Positions 34,817 to 47,508 of a stretch of 64,000 nt of DNA are shown piece by piece. The notes beneath the pieces were generated by a model. That model was given only the letters and a program-made list of their open reading frames with translations. It searched no databases and had not been told where the DNA came from. Every line of letters begins with the position of its first letter. The first letter of the stretch is position 1. The DNA lies in the NCBI RefSeq assembly GCF_030272615.1, contig NC_081410.1:138298849-138362848 (forward strand). Direction: 5' to 3'. Source of the stretch: Cryptomeria japonica. Lineage: Eukaryota; Streptophyta; Pinopsida; Cupressales; Cupressaceae. Made by a program: the position numbers and the translations under genes.

Positions 34817-37127
34817 TATTAGACACAATGCACCACTGAGAGGGGGAGGGGGTGAATCAGTGGTTCGCAAATCCCTTTTCTTTTTGCAATCCTATGTGAG
34901 CATACCAATTGATAGATTTAACTCAATGTGGAATTACCGGTTATAGAGGAGACTCACTTAAATGCAAATACACTCACAAGGGGACATCACATAGCACCAG
35001 CATATACGAGGAAAACCCAAGATGGGAAAAACCTCGGTGAGCAATGTTGTTGGAGTCTACTGCTCCAATCCAGCCTCACAATGAAAACACTGTTACAAAG
35101 TTTAGGGAACCAACCCAAGGAGAACCAACCCCTGACTTTAAGGCACCAACCCAAGAAGCTACAACCCCTGACTTTAGGGCACCAACCCAAGGAGCACCAA
35201 CCCCTACACCGAACTACAACTCAGTGAACACAAAGATATCTTTAATTACAAAAGTATTTGTCTTGTTACAAGTGAATCTTGCAACCTTGTCATATATCTT
35301 ACTCTGTCAATGAGATACTTTCTCTTCTACACTGACTCACTTCTCTTGTTTCTCTTCACTTGTTGCTTCTATGTCTACCTTCTCTGCAACCTCCTTCACT
35401 TCTACTCGATCGGTATGAACACTACTGGTTCTTTTGTCCAGCCGGTTGAATACTTCAACCAAGTTCTCCCTCTCTCTCACTTACTTCTCTCAGATGCTCA
35501 TTGAGCACTTGGCTGATTTGCTCTTACTTGCAGAAGTATCCCACTTCGCAGTAGCACAATAATCTTCTCTCTGGCAGCAACGAACAATCTCTTTGGCCTT
35601 CATACTTATAGACTGGTTTTCTCACCAAAACCCTATTCAAAATCTGGGCGGTTAGGATTTCCTCACAATCCTCAAGGCCGATCAAATCCAATCAGATCTT
35701 GCTCGATCTGATCTTCCTGATATTCACCTGCACAAGTCTGCCATCAATGCACTTTCCAGAACATGCCTTCCATCTTCACCAGCCTGCAATCAATCTATCG
35801 GCATACATCTCAGTCAATCACCATTAATGCATCTACTATTTCCTTCTTGAGCTCTTCTATCAACCTGATCTTCTTGCTTTGATTCAAGCGCCAACAACTC
35901 CTCGATTCTTCTTTGTTGGTTCATTCTTCCTCGAGCCACACACTTCTGACCCGATCCACAAATCACGGGATCCACTGTCAGTGCACACCAGTCGCGTTAC
36001 CTAACTCCACACGACACTTCACCAATCTCAGAGAGCTTGCCAGTTTGATCACTTGTGGCATCCATGTCGATCAACTACCAGCTTGGCACTCCAAGTCGGT
36101 CCAGGTAGGATCACTGACCAATCACCATACTGGTTCCTTACTTATGTCAGTTTGCAAACCCTTCTAGTCTCAACCATTCTACCTGTTACCTTATCATGTC
36201 TGTTTTTTGCTTGAATTGTCTATGGAACTCCTTGACCGGTCATTAGACATGTCCATTCAAATCATGCACATTCCCACAATGTATGAAGTCTTCTTCATCT
36301 GCACATTGTCCATATTACCAGTGGACACTCATACTGGTAAAACCTCTTGATGACACAAATCATCAATCATCTTCCAGACTCGACCATCAGTCAAACCATT
36401 CTTCCTCTATCTGCATCTGCTCAGCTATGCCTTCCCCCTGATTAGCTTTGACCATATCACAACCGGTTTGTTAATATGACAAACACTTTACACTTCCTTT
36501 GTACTGGCATCTCAATCATGCCTTCTCTTTCAGTCTAGTGCATAACCCTGCTCTCATGCACTTAGGGCATTCGGTAGATCCAGTGTGATCCTTAAAATGC
36601 TTGCCTTTTCCTCTTCACTCTTATCTCTCCAAACTATGATGCACTCAATGCATAATAGGAGATAAGCTCCACTTACTCAGTGGAGTAACACCTTGTCTTC
36701 TGCATCCTGCAATGCTCTTCATGTGACTTCCCTATTTGTGCAGCATCTCTTCAAATAGGCACATGTGAATTGATGTGAGCACATTCACTGTCAGTCATTG
36801 CTTCTCATGATGACTGCATCTTCATCTGGTGAGAGTCCTGTTGTTCTGCAACCTCACAGCATACCAATTCATTCTGCTCTTCCAGTGTTGATGTGATTCA
36901 GGTAACATTTTGCCTCTTCGTCACAAACAACCACTCAAACACCTTGCCCATTTGTCAACACAACACTTGCCAGTTGACATACTTTCCTTACCTTACCAAT
37001 GTTTTGCAACACAATGTGATATCCAAGATATCACATCCTGTACTTCTCCATATTAGTATTGCACATACATCTCTACTATCGTGATCATCCCATACCGGTT
37101 GACATCAATGACAACACAATGCCAACA
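34817..37127 (-). repeat. 3' LTR (left) of the gag-only copia element
   Basis: Contains about three 36-bp tandem units with accaacccaaggagc and cctgactttagg (35104-35205) and a minus-strand TATA-like CTATAAGTATG at about 35602-35612. Its outer end has decayed from TGTTA to TATTA. Confidence 0.93.
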
Positions 37128-37139
37128 ATCTCCCCCTTT
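37128..37139 (-). other. Polypurine tract, with extra copies inward
   Basis: The minus strand reads AAAGGGGGAGAT immediately before the 3' LTR. Near-copies AAAGGGGGAGA occur at about 37186-37197 and 37267-37278. Confidence 0.85.
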
Positions 37140-38170
37140 GGCATTGATGTCAACACATGTAGTATCTGGCATACTACAAAATCCTTCTCCCCCTTTGGCA
37201 TCAATGGAAAAGGGCACTGTCAGGATGTCATATCTTTGTGTCTCTATCAACACTGATCGAATATTTTCTCCCCCTTTGTCTTCATCGTATGTAACACTTC
37301 CTTTAATACCACATGTTACATCTTCTCAAGTCACAACACTTGAGATGGGGAACTTAACCATCAACTAACACTAATTGAGCATGCATGTCCGCCCCAATTT
37401 GAACTCAATTTGCAGAAAGATTGATACCAATTGTTGATGTGTTAGTGAATACTACTCACCTGTTGGTCAACCTGCAACACCTCCGCAGTTTCCATCTCCT
37501 ACAGTTTGGACAGTCAGTATCCTTGCAAGTTCAAGCAAGCCGACTCTTCATTATGAGACTCTCCATGATCAACACTTGAACTCCCCCTGAGTCATACATC
37601 TTAGGTTCTTTATCTCCGGTCAGGTACAGTACCGGAACTCCAATCTTCTCCATATACTGATTTGGTTGTGCATATCTAATCATCTGATGATCCTTCAACT
37701 TCATTATATCCACTACAGCTTATGACATGATCTTGGATCTACACAATGCTAGACAATGTTATCATCATGCCAGAAATCACCTGCATGATCAATAACCGGG
37801 CCAATCATATGTCATTCAAGTATTTTCCAATACCACCTGAGGGGTGAACTCCTCATTCCATGCTATCGAGGTTATGCAATGAACTTCCAACTTCATTGTC
37901 ATATATATAACCTGCAAGTGCCTATTAGCAGTCATACCAGTAACATCCTACACATACTGGTTAACACTTGATACCCATAGTTAACCATTACTTCTTCACA
38001 AATGTAGTGGTGATCCATCACTGATCTATAGGTGTGTATTCAAGGCAGCATCTACACACACTTATATTTACATTTTCTTCTTTCACACCAGCAACAACAC
38101 GTTCTTCCAAGTTGTCTTCTTCACTGAGAGGGTGAATTATCGTTTCAATGTGCATTACTCCCCCTAGGAT
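37140..38170 (-). other. Non-coding interior of the copia element, polymerase region absent
   Basis: Where protease, integrase and reverse transcriptase should follow gag there are only short frames and repeated tctccccctttggcat words. The polymerase genes were deleted or were never present in this lineage. Confidence 0.6.
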
Positions 38171-38503
38171 CCTGCATCTCCTTTAGGCCTTAGGAGATAT
38201 CACATGTGCCCTGAATGCACAGTGTCGATCCATGGTCTTCTTCCTCCATACCTACTTGATCTTATTCTTCTTCCCATTTTTAGACTTGGGAGCAAGTCTT
38301 TACTTCTTCTGCTGATGGATCTTCCCATTTCCTGATTCTGCATCACAGCCAGAAGTAGTGCTATAGTAGCACACAACATCCATCCCAAATTCATGTTTGG
38401 GGAATCTCTTTACATATCAGTTTGACCATCTTCTTCTGGTCATGTTGTTGTGTCTAGCTGCTGGAACCGGTGGACCTCTTACTCCTGTAGTGACATTTCT
38501 CCT

Positions 38504-40132
38504 TTAGTTCCATGCAGATCTCTGATTTTCATATGTTCTGAATCTATTTTTCTGCAGAGCATAGTTGTTATACCAACCTCCCTGTGACTGCAGGTTCCTC
38601 TTCCTGCATTCAAACTCTCTATGGCCAAGACCATTGCAGTTATGACAAACAACATTTGCATAACTGGGAGAGGGGGCATGCATGTATCTACTCCTGGATA
38701 CATTTTTCTCATATGCATGTTGTCTATGAGATCCTAGATTATTCCTTCTAGATCTCTTTCTACATTCTTCTGCCTTATGGCCATAGGCATTACATGCAAA
38801 GCAATAACCAGTAAATGACAGCATATGGCTTACAAATTTATTTTTCCATGCATGGGGAGATCTTACCGGTTTGGCATCTCCATTTCTTCTTCCTTGAGAA
38901 TGGATCCTTGGTTGTCCATTTTGTCCAGCTCTTCCATCTGGTCTCTTCTTCTCCCACACTTGCTTCACCCTGTGGGTGGTAGAATTTCTTTGTCCTCTGT
39001 CGGTAGGAGGTCTTCTTTGTTGCTTCCTTATTTCCTTGCTTCCGATGAAGTTGTCTTCTCCCATCTTCTCTTTTCCATTGGGATCTTCATTGTTCCTTCT
39101 TCTTGCAACACCGGTCTTCTTTCTTGTCTACAAGTCCTCACCAGTTGTATCTAGAACAACCTTCTTCCGGGGAGCATTTCTCACTGTGAAGGTTTGGCCT
39201 TTGTTTCCACCATTGGAGGCAAACAGAATGTCATTGTGGGGGACATTTTTGCTAGTGGAGCATTCACCGGCACCACTTCCTAAATCTTTAGTATCCTTGG
39301 CATGCCTTTGCTCCTTCAACATTTTTTCCAAGGCATCACTGCTGCCATCAGCCCGAATTTTCACCTTGAGCTCATCTTGACACTTCTCAAGGTTATTCCG
39401 GACAATCTTCATTTCTCCAAGCAGCTGTTGATTTTGTTCATTCTTCACTTCTAGCCGAGATGCTAGATCTTCACACCGACACTCCTTGGTGTCTCCTGCT
39501 TGAGACATCAACTCAAAGAGGCTTTTCTCATATTCCTCAAGGCATTTTGTCTATCGGTTCTGCTCCACTATAGAAACATTCTTGAATAGCTTGTATTCCC
39601 TTCTAACTCTAATGAGTTCTTCAAGTGCATTTACAAGCTCTCCTTCAAGATCAACTTATGCTTCCTCTTCTTCTTCATCTTCACTATCACTCCCAAGCAC
39701 ATCTTGTTGGTAGGAGTGTTCTACATGATCATTTTCAGAAGTGTGCCTTTTATCTTCTGATTCTTGAGCCATGAAGAGGTGGGTTCCTTCATCATCATTA
39801 TTGCAACTGCCAGTGGATCTGCCTTCATCATCTGCACATGTATCTATTGCATAGTTCTTCTCACTTCCACATACTGATCCAGTGGTATAGGGTTCATTTC
39901 CATACAACTTCCTTAGTCTATCCCATAGACCCTTTGCCGATTTACACTTGTCTACATGTGAGGAAACATAACCGGTGAGCCCATTGAGTATAGCCTTCAT
40001 GGCTTCTTCATTACATAAGTGTCTTCTTTCTTCTTCAGTGCTAGTGGGGGGACATACATTCCTAGGGAGACCATTTACAACTGCCATCCAGACATCAGGG
40101 TGGACAGAAAGACTTCCATTCTGTAACTCCAA
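38504..40132 (-). pseudogene. SIRE-like copia gag with in-frame stops
   Basis: One minus-strand phase carries a whole gag: an N-terminal segment (DVWMAVVNGLP, AMKAILNGL, SAKGLWDRLRKLYG); an acidic stretch ending in a Glu run; a coiled-coil-like part (VDLEGELVNALEELIRVRRE, then ASRLEVKNEQNQQLLGEMK); basic linkers; and two CCHC knuckles, CFACNAYGHKAEEC (38762-38803) and CHNCNGLGHREFEC (about 38606-38647). At least four in-frame stops interrupt it (near 39657, 39552, 39129 and 38504) with no frameshift among the pieces. The central gag domain appears shortened after LRKLYGNEP. Traces of the same phase continue to about 38170. Gag would package element RNA, but this copy cannot make full-length protein. 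Confidence 0.88.
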
Positions 40133-40247
40133 ATAATATAGTTTGAACCATCAAACATTGGAGCAGGGATTGACACTAAACAAACCATTGTGTCTTTAGG
40201 CCTAAATCTACCCAAGCTGGAGAAAGCTCATCTAGCTAGGAACCTAC

Positions 40248-40261
40248 ACTATGATACCAAT
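40248..40261 (-). other. Primer binding site of the gag-only copia element
   Basis: The minus strand reads ATTGGTATCATAG just inside the 5' LTR, a one-mismatch form of the tRNA-iMet site TGGTATCAGAG. Confidence 0.8.
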
Positions 40262-42572
40262 TGTTACACACAATGCACCATTGAGAGGTGGGGGGGTGAA
40301 TCAGTGGTTCTCAAATCCCTTTTCTTTTTGCAATCCTATGTGAGCATACTTGTTTATAGATTTAACTCAATGCAGACTTACCGGTTATAGAGGAGACTCA
40401 CTTAAATGCAAATACACTCACAAGGAGACATCACATAACACCAGCATATACGAGGAAAACCCAAGATGGGAAAAACCTCGGTGAGCAATGTTGTTGGAGT
40501 CTAGTACTCCAATCCAACCTCACAATGAAAACATTGTTATAAAGTTTAGGGAACCAACCCAAGGAGCACCAACCCCTGACTTTAGGGCACCAACCCAAGG
40601 AGCTACAACCCCTGACTTTAGGGCACCAACCCAAGGAGCACCAACCCCTACATCGAGCTACAACTCAATGAACACAAAGATATCTTTAATTACAAAATTA
40701 TTTGTCTTGTTACAAGTGAATCTTGCAACCTTGTCATATATCTTACTCTGTCGATGAGATACTTTCTCTTCTACACCGAATCACTTCTCTTGTTGCTCTT
40801 CACCTGCTGCTTTTGTGTCTACCTTCTCTGCGGCCTCCTTCACTTCTACTTGATCGGTATGAACACTACCGGTTCTTCTCTCTAGCCGATTGAATACTTC
40901 AATCAGGTTCTCCCTCTCTCTCACTTACTTCTCTCAGATGCTCATTGAGCACTTGGCTGATTTGCTCTTACTTGCAGAAGTATCCCGCTTCGCAGTAGCA
41001 CAATAATCTTCTCTCCGGCAGCAATGAACAATCTCTTTGGCCTTCATACTTATAGATTGGTTTTTTTGCCAAAACCCTATTCAAAATCTGGGCGGTTAGG
41101 GTTTTCTCACAACCCTCAAGATCGATCAAATCCAATCAGATCTTGGTCGATCTGATCTTCCTAACATTCACCTGCACAAGTCCGCCATCAACGCGCTTTC
41201 CAGAACATGCCTTCCATCTTCAGCAGCCTGCAAACAATCTGTCGACATACATCTCGGTCAATCATCATTAATGCCTCTGTTGTTTCCTTCTTGAGCTCTT
41301 CTATCAGCCTAATCTTCTTGCTTCGATTCAGGCGCCAACAACTCCTTGATTCTTCTTTGTTGGTTCATTCTTCCTCAAGCCATACGCTTCTGACCCGATC
41401 CACAAATCACGTGATGCACTGTCAGTGCACACCAGTCGAGTTACCTAACTCCACACGACACTTCACCAACCTCAGAGAGCTTGCCACCTTGATCCCATGT
41501 GGTATCCATGTCGATCAACTGCCAGCTTGGCACTCCAAGTCGGTCCAGGTAGGATCACCAACCAGTCACCATATCAGTTCCTTACTTCTGTCGGTTTGCA
41601 AACCCTTCTGATCTCAACCATTCTACTGATTACCTTATCATGTTTGTTTTCTGCTTGAATTATCGATGGAACTCCTTGACCAGTCATCAAACATGTCCAT
41701 TCAAATCATGCACATTCCCACAATGTAGGAAGTCTTCTTCATCTGCACATTATCCATATTACCAATGGATACTCATACTAGTAAAACCTCTTGATGACAC
41801 AAATCATCAATCATCTTCCAGACTGTATCATCAGTCAGGCCATTCTTCCTCTATCTACATCTGCTCAGATATGCCTTCCCCCTTATTAGCTCTGACCATA
41901 TCACAACCGGTTTGTCAAGATGACAAACACTTTACACTTTCTCTGTACTGGCATCTCAATCATGCCTTCTCTTTCGGTCTAGTGCATAATCCTGATCTCA
42001 TGCACTTAGGGAATTCGGTAGATCCGGTGTGATCCTTCAAGTGCTTGCCTTTTCCTCTTCACTCTTATCTCTCCAAACTATGATGCACTCAATACATAAT
42101 AGGAGATAAGCTCCACTTACTCGGTGGAGTAACACCCTATCTTCTGCATTCTAAAATGCTCTTCATGTGACTTCCATGTTTGTGCAACATCTCTTCAAAC
42201 AGGCACATGTCAACTGATGTGAGCACATTCACTGTCAGTCATTGCTTCTCATGATGACTGCATCTTCATTTGGTGAGAGTCCTGTTGTTCTGCAACCTCA
42301 CAACATATCGGTTCATTCTGCTCTTCTAGTGTTGATGTGATTCAAGTAACATTTTGCCTCTTCATCACAAACAACCACTCAAACACCTTGCCCATTTTTC
42401 AACACAACACTTGCCAGTAGACATACTTTCCTTACCTTACCGGTGTTATGCAACACAAGGTGATATCCAAGATATCATATCCTATACTTCTCTATATCAG
42501 TATTGCACATACATCTCTACTACCGGTGATCATCCCATACCGGTTGACATCAATGACAACACAATCCCAACA
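40262..42572 (-). repeat. 5' LTR (right) of the gag-only copia element
   Basis: Ends in TGTTAC (plus) and CCCAACA. Carries the same 36-bp tandem units (40548-40649) and a TATA-like site at about 41046-41056 (minus). Confidence 0.93.
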
Positions 42573-42577
42573 TGTAC

Positions 42578-43937
42578 TACCTATGGTCAACATTTTACAA
42601 GGAGTCCATTTAAGGAACTTTTACTATTTTTTCTTTCTAGATTGCATTTACACGAGTGTAATATTCTCTCCCAAGATAAGATAAGATTCAACATAAGTCA
42701 TTTCTAACTTACATAATCACAAAGATCTTCATTATGAATAATTAAGGGCTTACCTCCCAGTTGTAGGGTTTCTCAGAACCCAACCCCAAGCTAGGAGGCC
42801 CCTTATAAAACACAAGCTCATACATAAACCAAACAAATAACTAATATTACTATTTTCAATTTAAACAACCCATTACAGTACAAACTCATATTACAATGCA
42901 AACCTAGATATAAACAAGGGGATTTAGAATACCTAAATCTTCTTCAAGATTCAAAAGAAAGAGAGATGAGGGACAAAAACTCTCTCCCAACACAAGTCAT
43001 TTCAATAACTCTCAAAGCACGCTAATATGGAGAACCACAAACAACAACTCAAACTATTAAAATCACAAATACATAAACATAATTTACTTCATTTCTTAAA
43101 ATTTCTCAACACGAACACTCAACTATTAAGATATAAAAAAGCCATTAACAAGAAAAATGATTAAAGCAAGAGACAATAAATCAAGCATTCCAAGATATGA
43201 GAACCTATCTCTCAAAACATCTAAAAATTGATGGAGGCTTGAAGAAGGTATTTTCCATAAGAATTGTCCCATCATATCCTTCATTCAAACCCTCATCTTC
43301 TCCTTAACCCTTTTTCTTTCTTTTTTGCTTAATTTCCAAGAAAGATAAATAAAAAGCCAAGAGTTCTTCTCATCATATTCTCAAGAGTTGATGAATTGGG
43401 AAAAATTCATTTTTCCATCTTTGAATATGGAGATGACAATTTTTATCTCCACATAATTTCTTGAAATCGATCCTAACTAACATCCTAATGACACCTAGCC
43501 CCCTTTGAAAACATCCCAAGTGTCTCTAATTGGGAGATCTCCTTTAAGAGGGACCTCCATGTGTCCATCCAAAAGGGTGTGTCATAAAGGTCACATCTTC
43601 ACCTTAACTATCCAAAAACAAACTTGAGGATGGGATGGGGCATTGACACCTCACCCCACCACATTCTAACAACTTTCAAATTTCTTCACTTATAAGAAAT
43701 GAAAATTTTAGAAGTTACAAAAATCTTTAAATGAAATCTAACACTCCAAATTGACCCTAACTACTAATCCTATGACTTGGGATTTTAAAACTGACTATAT
43801 AAAATAAAAATTCTCATTTAAAGCACTTTAGAACATCAAGAATGTAAACTCAGAATTAATGACCAATCCCTCTAGCATATGACCCACTTAACACAAATAA
43901 AACACAATCATTTATTTCACACATGAGCATACCATAT
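42578..43937. other. No recognisable gene
   Basis: AT-rich sequence without supported features. Confidence 0.5.
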
Positions 43938-43942
43938 AGTCC

Positions 43943-44274
43943 TGTTGGAACACGTTTGTCATTGTGTCAAAAGATCAACCTATTCTCACTCGATACAAAT
44001 GCTAGAGATATACAAATCCACGGGAGGTGATTAGTCCATGTCCCAAAATCGAAGGAGGACACTGGCAACTAGTCCAACACTCCCCCCTCAACGTCACTAG
44101 AGGGGATTCAAACCTGCAACCCGACTGTGATACCAATTATTGAAACAAGTTTGTCGTTGCACCAAAATAATGACTTGTTAACACCCGATACAAACGCCAA
44201 AGATAAACGGATCCACAGGAGGCAGTTAGTCCATGTCTCAAGTCCAAAGGAGGACGCTAGAAATCAGTCCAACG
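43943..44274 (-). mobile_element. TRIM: 332-bp LTR element with 58-nt interior
   Basis: Two 137-bp LTRs (43943-44079 and 44138-44274), diverged but collinear, with perfect flanking duplications AGTCC (43938-43942 and 44275-44279). The interior is almost only primer sites: on the minus strand ATTGGTATCACAG (iMet-type primer site) beside the right LTR and TGAGGGGGGAG (polypurine tract) beside the left. It has no coding capacity and is close to the small LTR elements called SMART or TRIM. All proteins would be supplied by a copia element. Confidence 0.92.
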
Positions 44275-44279
44275 AGTCC

Positions 44280-45228
44280 TACATCACATAGAAAAAATCA
44301 CATCACAAAAGATAATCCACATCACACTTGACCTTGGTCCCTCCATATGGAGTAAGATCAACTTCATTGGTTAAGTACATTTGGGTTTACCAAGAGACCT
44401 CCATAATTTCCATTGGCCAAGATTTTTTTGCACAATTAATCACACCCATGTTAGTACATTCATGATATAGTCAAATCAACTATTGACCAACATAACATAT
44501 AAATATTCATCATTCTTGAAATAACTAAATTTTAATTTTCTTTAATCATAATGCACATCATTAGTGCATCCCCATCTTCATAGCGCATGTGCATCTTTAT
44601 AATCTATAAATAACATATACATATTTCCATTTATTATCATAATGCTAGTTTTGCTCCAATAATCTCAATTTATATATGGTAGTATATATATTTATAACCT
44701 TAAAATTCAATGAAAATTTTACTTAGACATTCCTTTTCAAAATCATTGGAAAATTGAACCTCTTTCAAATTCTAGTTGGAATAACATATAATTGATACAA
44801 TTTCAAATACATGCTCATGATACAATCATCGAGTGAAAATAATGTAACCAATTCCTATTAAATCATCTTCAACATGTACAATTAAATCATTTACATTCAT
44901 TCAACATTCATTTGATTAAATCAATAAGTAATAATGAACCCACCAAAGAGTAACTTCAGTCATAGAAAGGCTATGCCTTGTAGAGTTCCCATCTCCTTGG
45001 ATTATACTTCCTCTTGTAAGTCACTGAGGTTCGGGGTTAAACTCATATAACACACAAAACATTGATGAAGACAATAAGATTCATTTACCATAAGTTGCAA
45101 GTACATTAAAGAGAAATTTTCCTCTACAAGATGAACAACCATAAGTATTACAAAATAAGTCTTGTGATCAATATTTTATCCATCAAAGTACAACAGCTAA
45201 ATTTACCCACATAACTTCTCGATTATTA

Positions 45229-45262
<34 letters not shown>

Positions 45263-45562
45263 TTTTCCCCTTTTCTATTAAACATTTAGCAATAGCCACC
45301 ACTATTATGATATCATATCAGAACACTTCCCAAAGGAAACATTTGAATTAATTTAATTTGTTGAAAATCTCCATCACAAGTAGTTATTCCACATCACTTT
45401 AACTTAGAATGAACATATATATCTAGAATGACTCTACACAAATAAAATCACAAGGCTCACACAATAGGAATTATGAAGATGAACAATCTCTAGCATCACT
45501 AAGTCACCATCTACTATATCATTGCACATTATGTAATCTAAAATGATAGCATTTATAGAATA
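44280..45562. other. No recognisable gene; (TA)n at 45230-45261
   Basis: AT-rich intergenic DNA with one TA microsatellite. Nothing else supported. Confidence 0.5.
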
Positions 45563-45567
45563 ACTAA

Positions 45568-45863
45568 TGTAAATATTGGAAGAGCCAATGAAATAGAATA
45601 AATGTGCAAAACAGAAAAACAAGAATAAAACAAAGAAGACACAACGCACAAATTTATAGTAGTTCACCGAATTTGCTACATTCACTTTCTCAGCAGGGGA
45701 AATCTCTTTATTGATAGCATTGTCTTTGTATAGATTTGTTACAGCCTCATAAGGCTCGTCCATTACATATTAATAACATTTGTCACTCAATTAAGAGGCT
45801 TTCAAATAAGAAGTGAAGAGTCAGAAATGAATAGCCACAACCGTTGGGCTTCATATCCCAACA
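45568..45863 (-). mobile_element. Solo copia LTR
   Basis: A 296-bp LTR, on the minus strand TGTTGGGATATG...ATTTACA, with flanking duplications ACTAA at 45563-45567 and 45864-45868. A TATA-like CTATAAATTT is at about 45651-45660 (minus). There is no interior, so the element was lost by LTR-LTR recombination. It sits inside the dispersed repeat. The 109-codon minus frame over it is not a gene. Confidence 0.88.
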
Positions 45864-46870
45864 ACTAAAAGCCCATATAAAAGCAAACTAACTTTCAAGG
45901 TTCCTCATGAATCAAAAATTAAAAACAACATATACAAACATATGCAAAATAAGTTATAACCAATAACAATAGATAGGCATTGATGGTATAACTACAAAGC
46001 CCACCTAGGCACTTGCAATATAACTAAAAACAACATATATGCACTTCTTCTAGTATAATGACTACATTTGCATCTTATATAACATAAAGGAATATATAGC
46101 ATAACAAAAAATGACATAGTGACTACAATATTTAATTACATCTAGAACATATAGACATACACAATATACAATAAATTTTGGTAAAGTGGTATAATATGTG
46201 GAAGAATATTCAATTATTAATTTTCTACTACTACCTCCTCTTTTTACACCACTACCACCAACTAAATATAGTACAAGAGACAAAACATACAACAAAATAT
46301 CATAACAAATTGACGATGGAGTCAAATGAGATAAATGAATGGATTCAGTGGATGTTATGCCTATTTGAATTAATAGTATTAATAACAAGTGATTGATAAA
46401 GTTGAATGCGTATTTGGTATGAAACCTTAAATTTATGTCCTTTAATGTGTATTCATGAGCCTTACACCATCAATTGTTGCTTGTAGGCTTTGGAAAGATT
46501 TTTGTACCATAAATTTGAGAGTTGATTAATTTGATCGAATGCTTGTATGGTCATAATTGTTTATTTGTTGTCCTCTTGTTTTGACAACTCTATTGGTGAG
46601 TTTTACACCTTGGAGTGTGTTGTATTAGGTATTAAAGGAGGAAGTGACAAATAGTTGAGCATTTGAGTTTGATTGATGAGGCACATGGCCATGTTTTTTG
46701 TTTAAAGAAGATTTTATATCTTTAAAACCATGATATGATATGGATCATATCTAATTGTATGATGACGCAATTGAACATGGTTTTTGTAGACAAAGTAGTT
46801 TGTTTTCTAATCCACAAAACTTTATTATGTATGATCATAGCATATGTAGGTGAGACTATTAATCATAACA
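45864..46870 (+). repeat. Dispersed repeat, copy B (about 1 kb)
   Basis: Same-orientation partner of 31010-32020, with ends matching at ctaaaagcccata and gtaggtgagactat. The solo LTR interrupts its 5' side. Confidence 0.8.
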
Positions 46871-47167
46871 TATTCAACTTATTCTCAAAAAGTACTTAAA
46901 CGTAGACCAAACAATGTACACAATATATTTATTTTATTATTAACTTTTATTTGTTCCAAAATGATGGTGATCATTAAAGTCTTACAAGGTAGACAAGATA
47001 CGATTTGCATCTGACACAAATGATACACAATCCATGTAGCAAAGATATGCAATCTTTCATATAATATATTGTGTTGGTTAATTTGATCGAATGCTTGTAT
47101 GGTCACATGTTAAAATCCTTTAGGTGTAAGATTCTAGTAAACTCATATGCCCATTGTCGAACCCTCC

Positions 47168-47508
47168 TCCACTATACATCCCTCTCAAAAACGAGGTCAC
47201 AAGTTTAAATCCCACAGGGGTAAGATACGCCTTGTTTGTAGCACAATTAGGTGCCTCCTGCAAGGAGTACGTGATAGTCCCATATTACTATAAACCATTT
47301 TTTAACCAGTGTCCTTAGGGGAGATGGATTCTTCTACAGTTCGCAATATCAGGTAGTCTTTTATGGTTAAAAAAAGGTTTATAGTAATATGGGACTATCA
47401 CGTACTCCTTGCAAGAGGCACCTAACGGTGCTTCAAACGAGGTGCATATATTTGACCCCTACTGGATTTGAACTTGTGACCTCTTTTTTGAGAGAAATGG
47501 ATAGTGGA
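47168..47508. repeat. Inverted pair of tRNA-type repeats (about 145-bp arms)
   Basis: The left arm 47168-47309 and the reverse complement of the right arm 47363-47508 share a box-B-like AGGTCACAAGTTTAAATCCC and the run gcaaggagtacgtgatag. Identity is high by eye. The 53-bp spacer is unique. These are two SINE-like copies tail to tail, able to form a long hairpin if transcribed. Confidence 0.75.

Larger units (their letters stand above)
34817..42572 (-). mobile_element. Complete copia element with 2311-bp LTRs, gag only
   Basis: LTRs at 34817-37127 and 40262-42572 are equal in length and collinear. Perfect 5-bp duplications TGTAC flank the element (34812-34816 and 42573-42577). Orientation is minus: the primer site is next to the right LTR and the polypurine tract next to the left one. 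The 3.1-kb interior contains a broken SIRE-like gag and no protease, integrase or reverse transcriptase. A hand comparison of about 300 bp of the two LTRs shows roughly 28 differences, mostly transitions, so it is an old insertion. Confidence 0.95.

Noticed and set aside
45434-45763. 109-codon minus frame with a hydrophobic middle
   Set aside because: It overlaps the promoter and transcribed part of the solo LTR.
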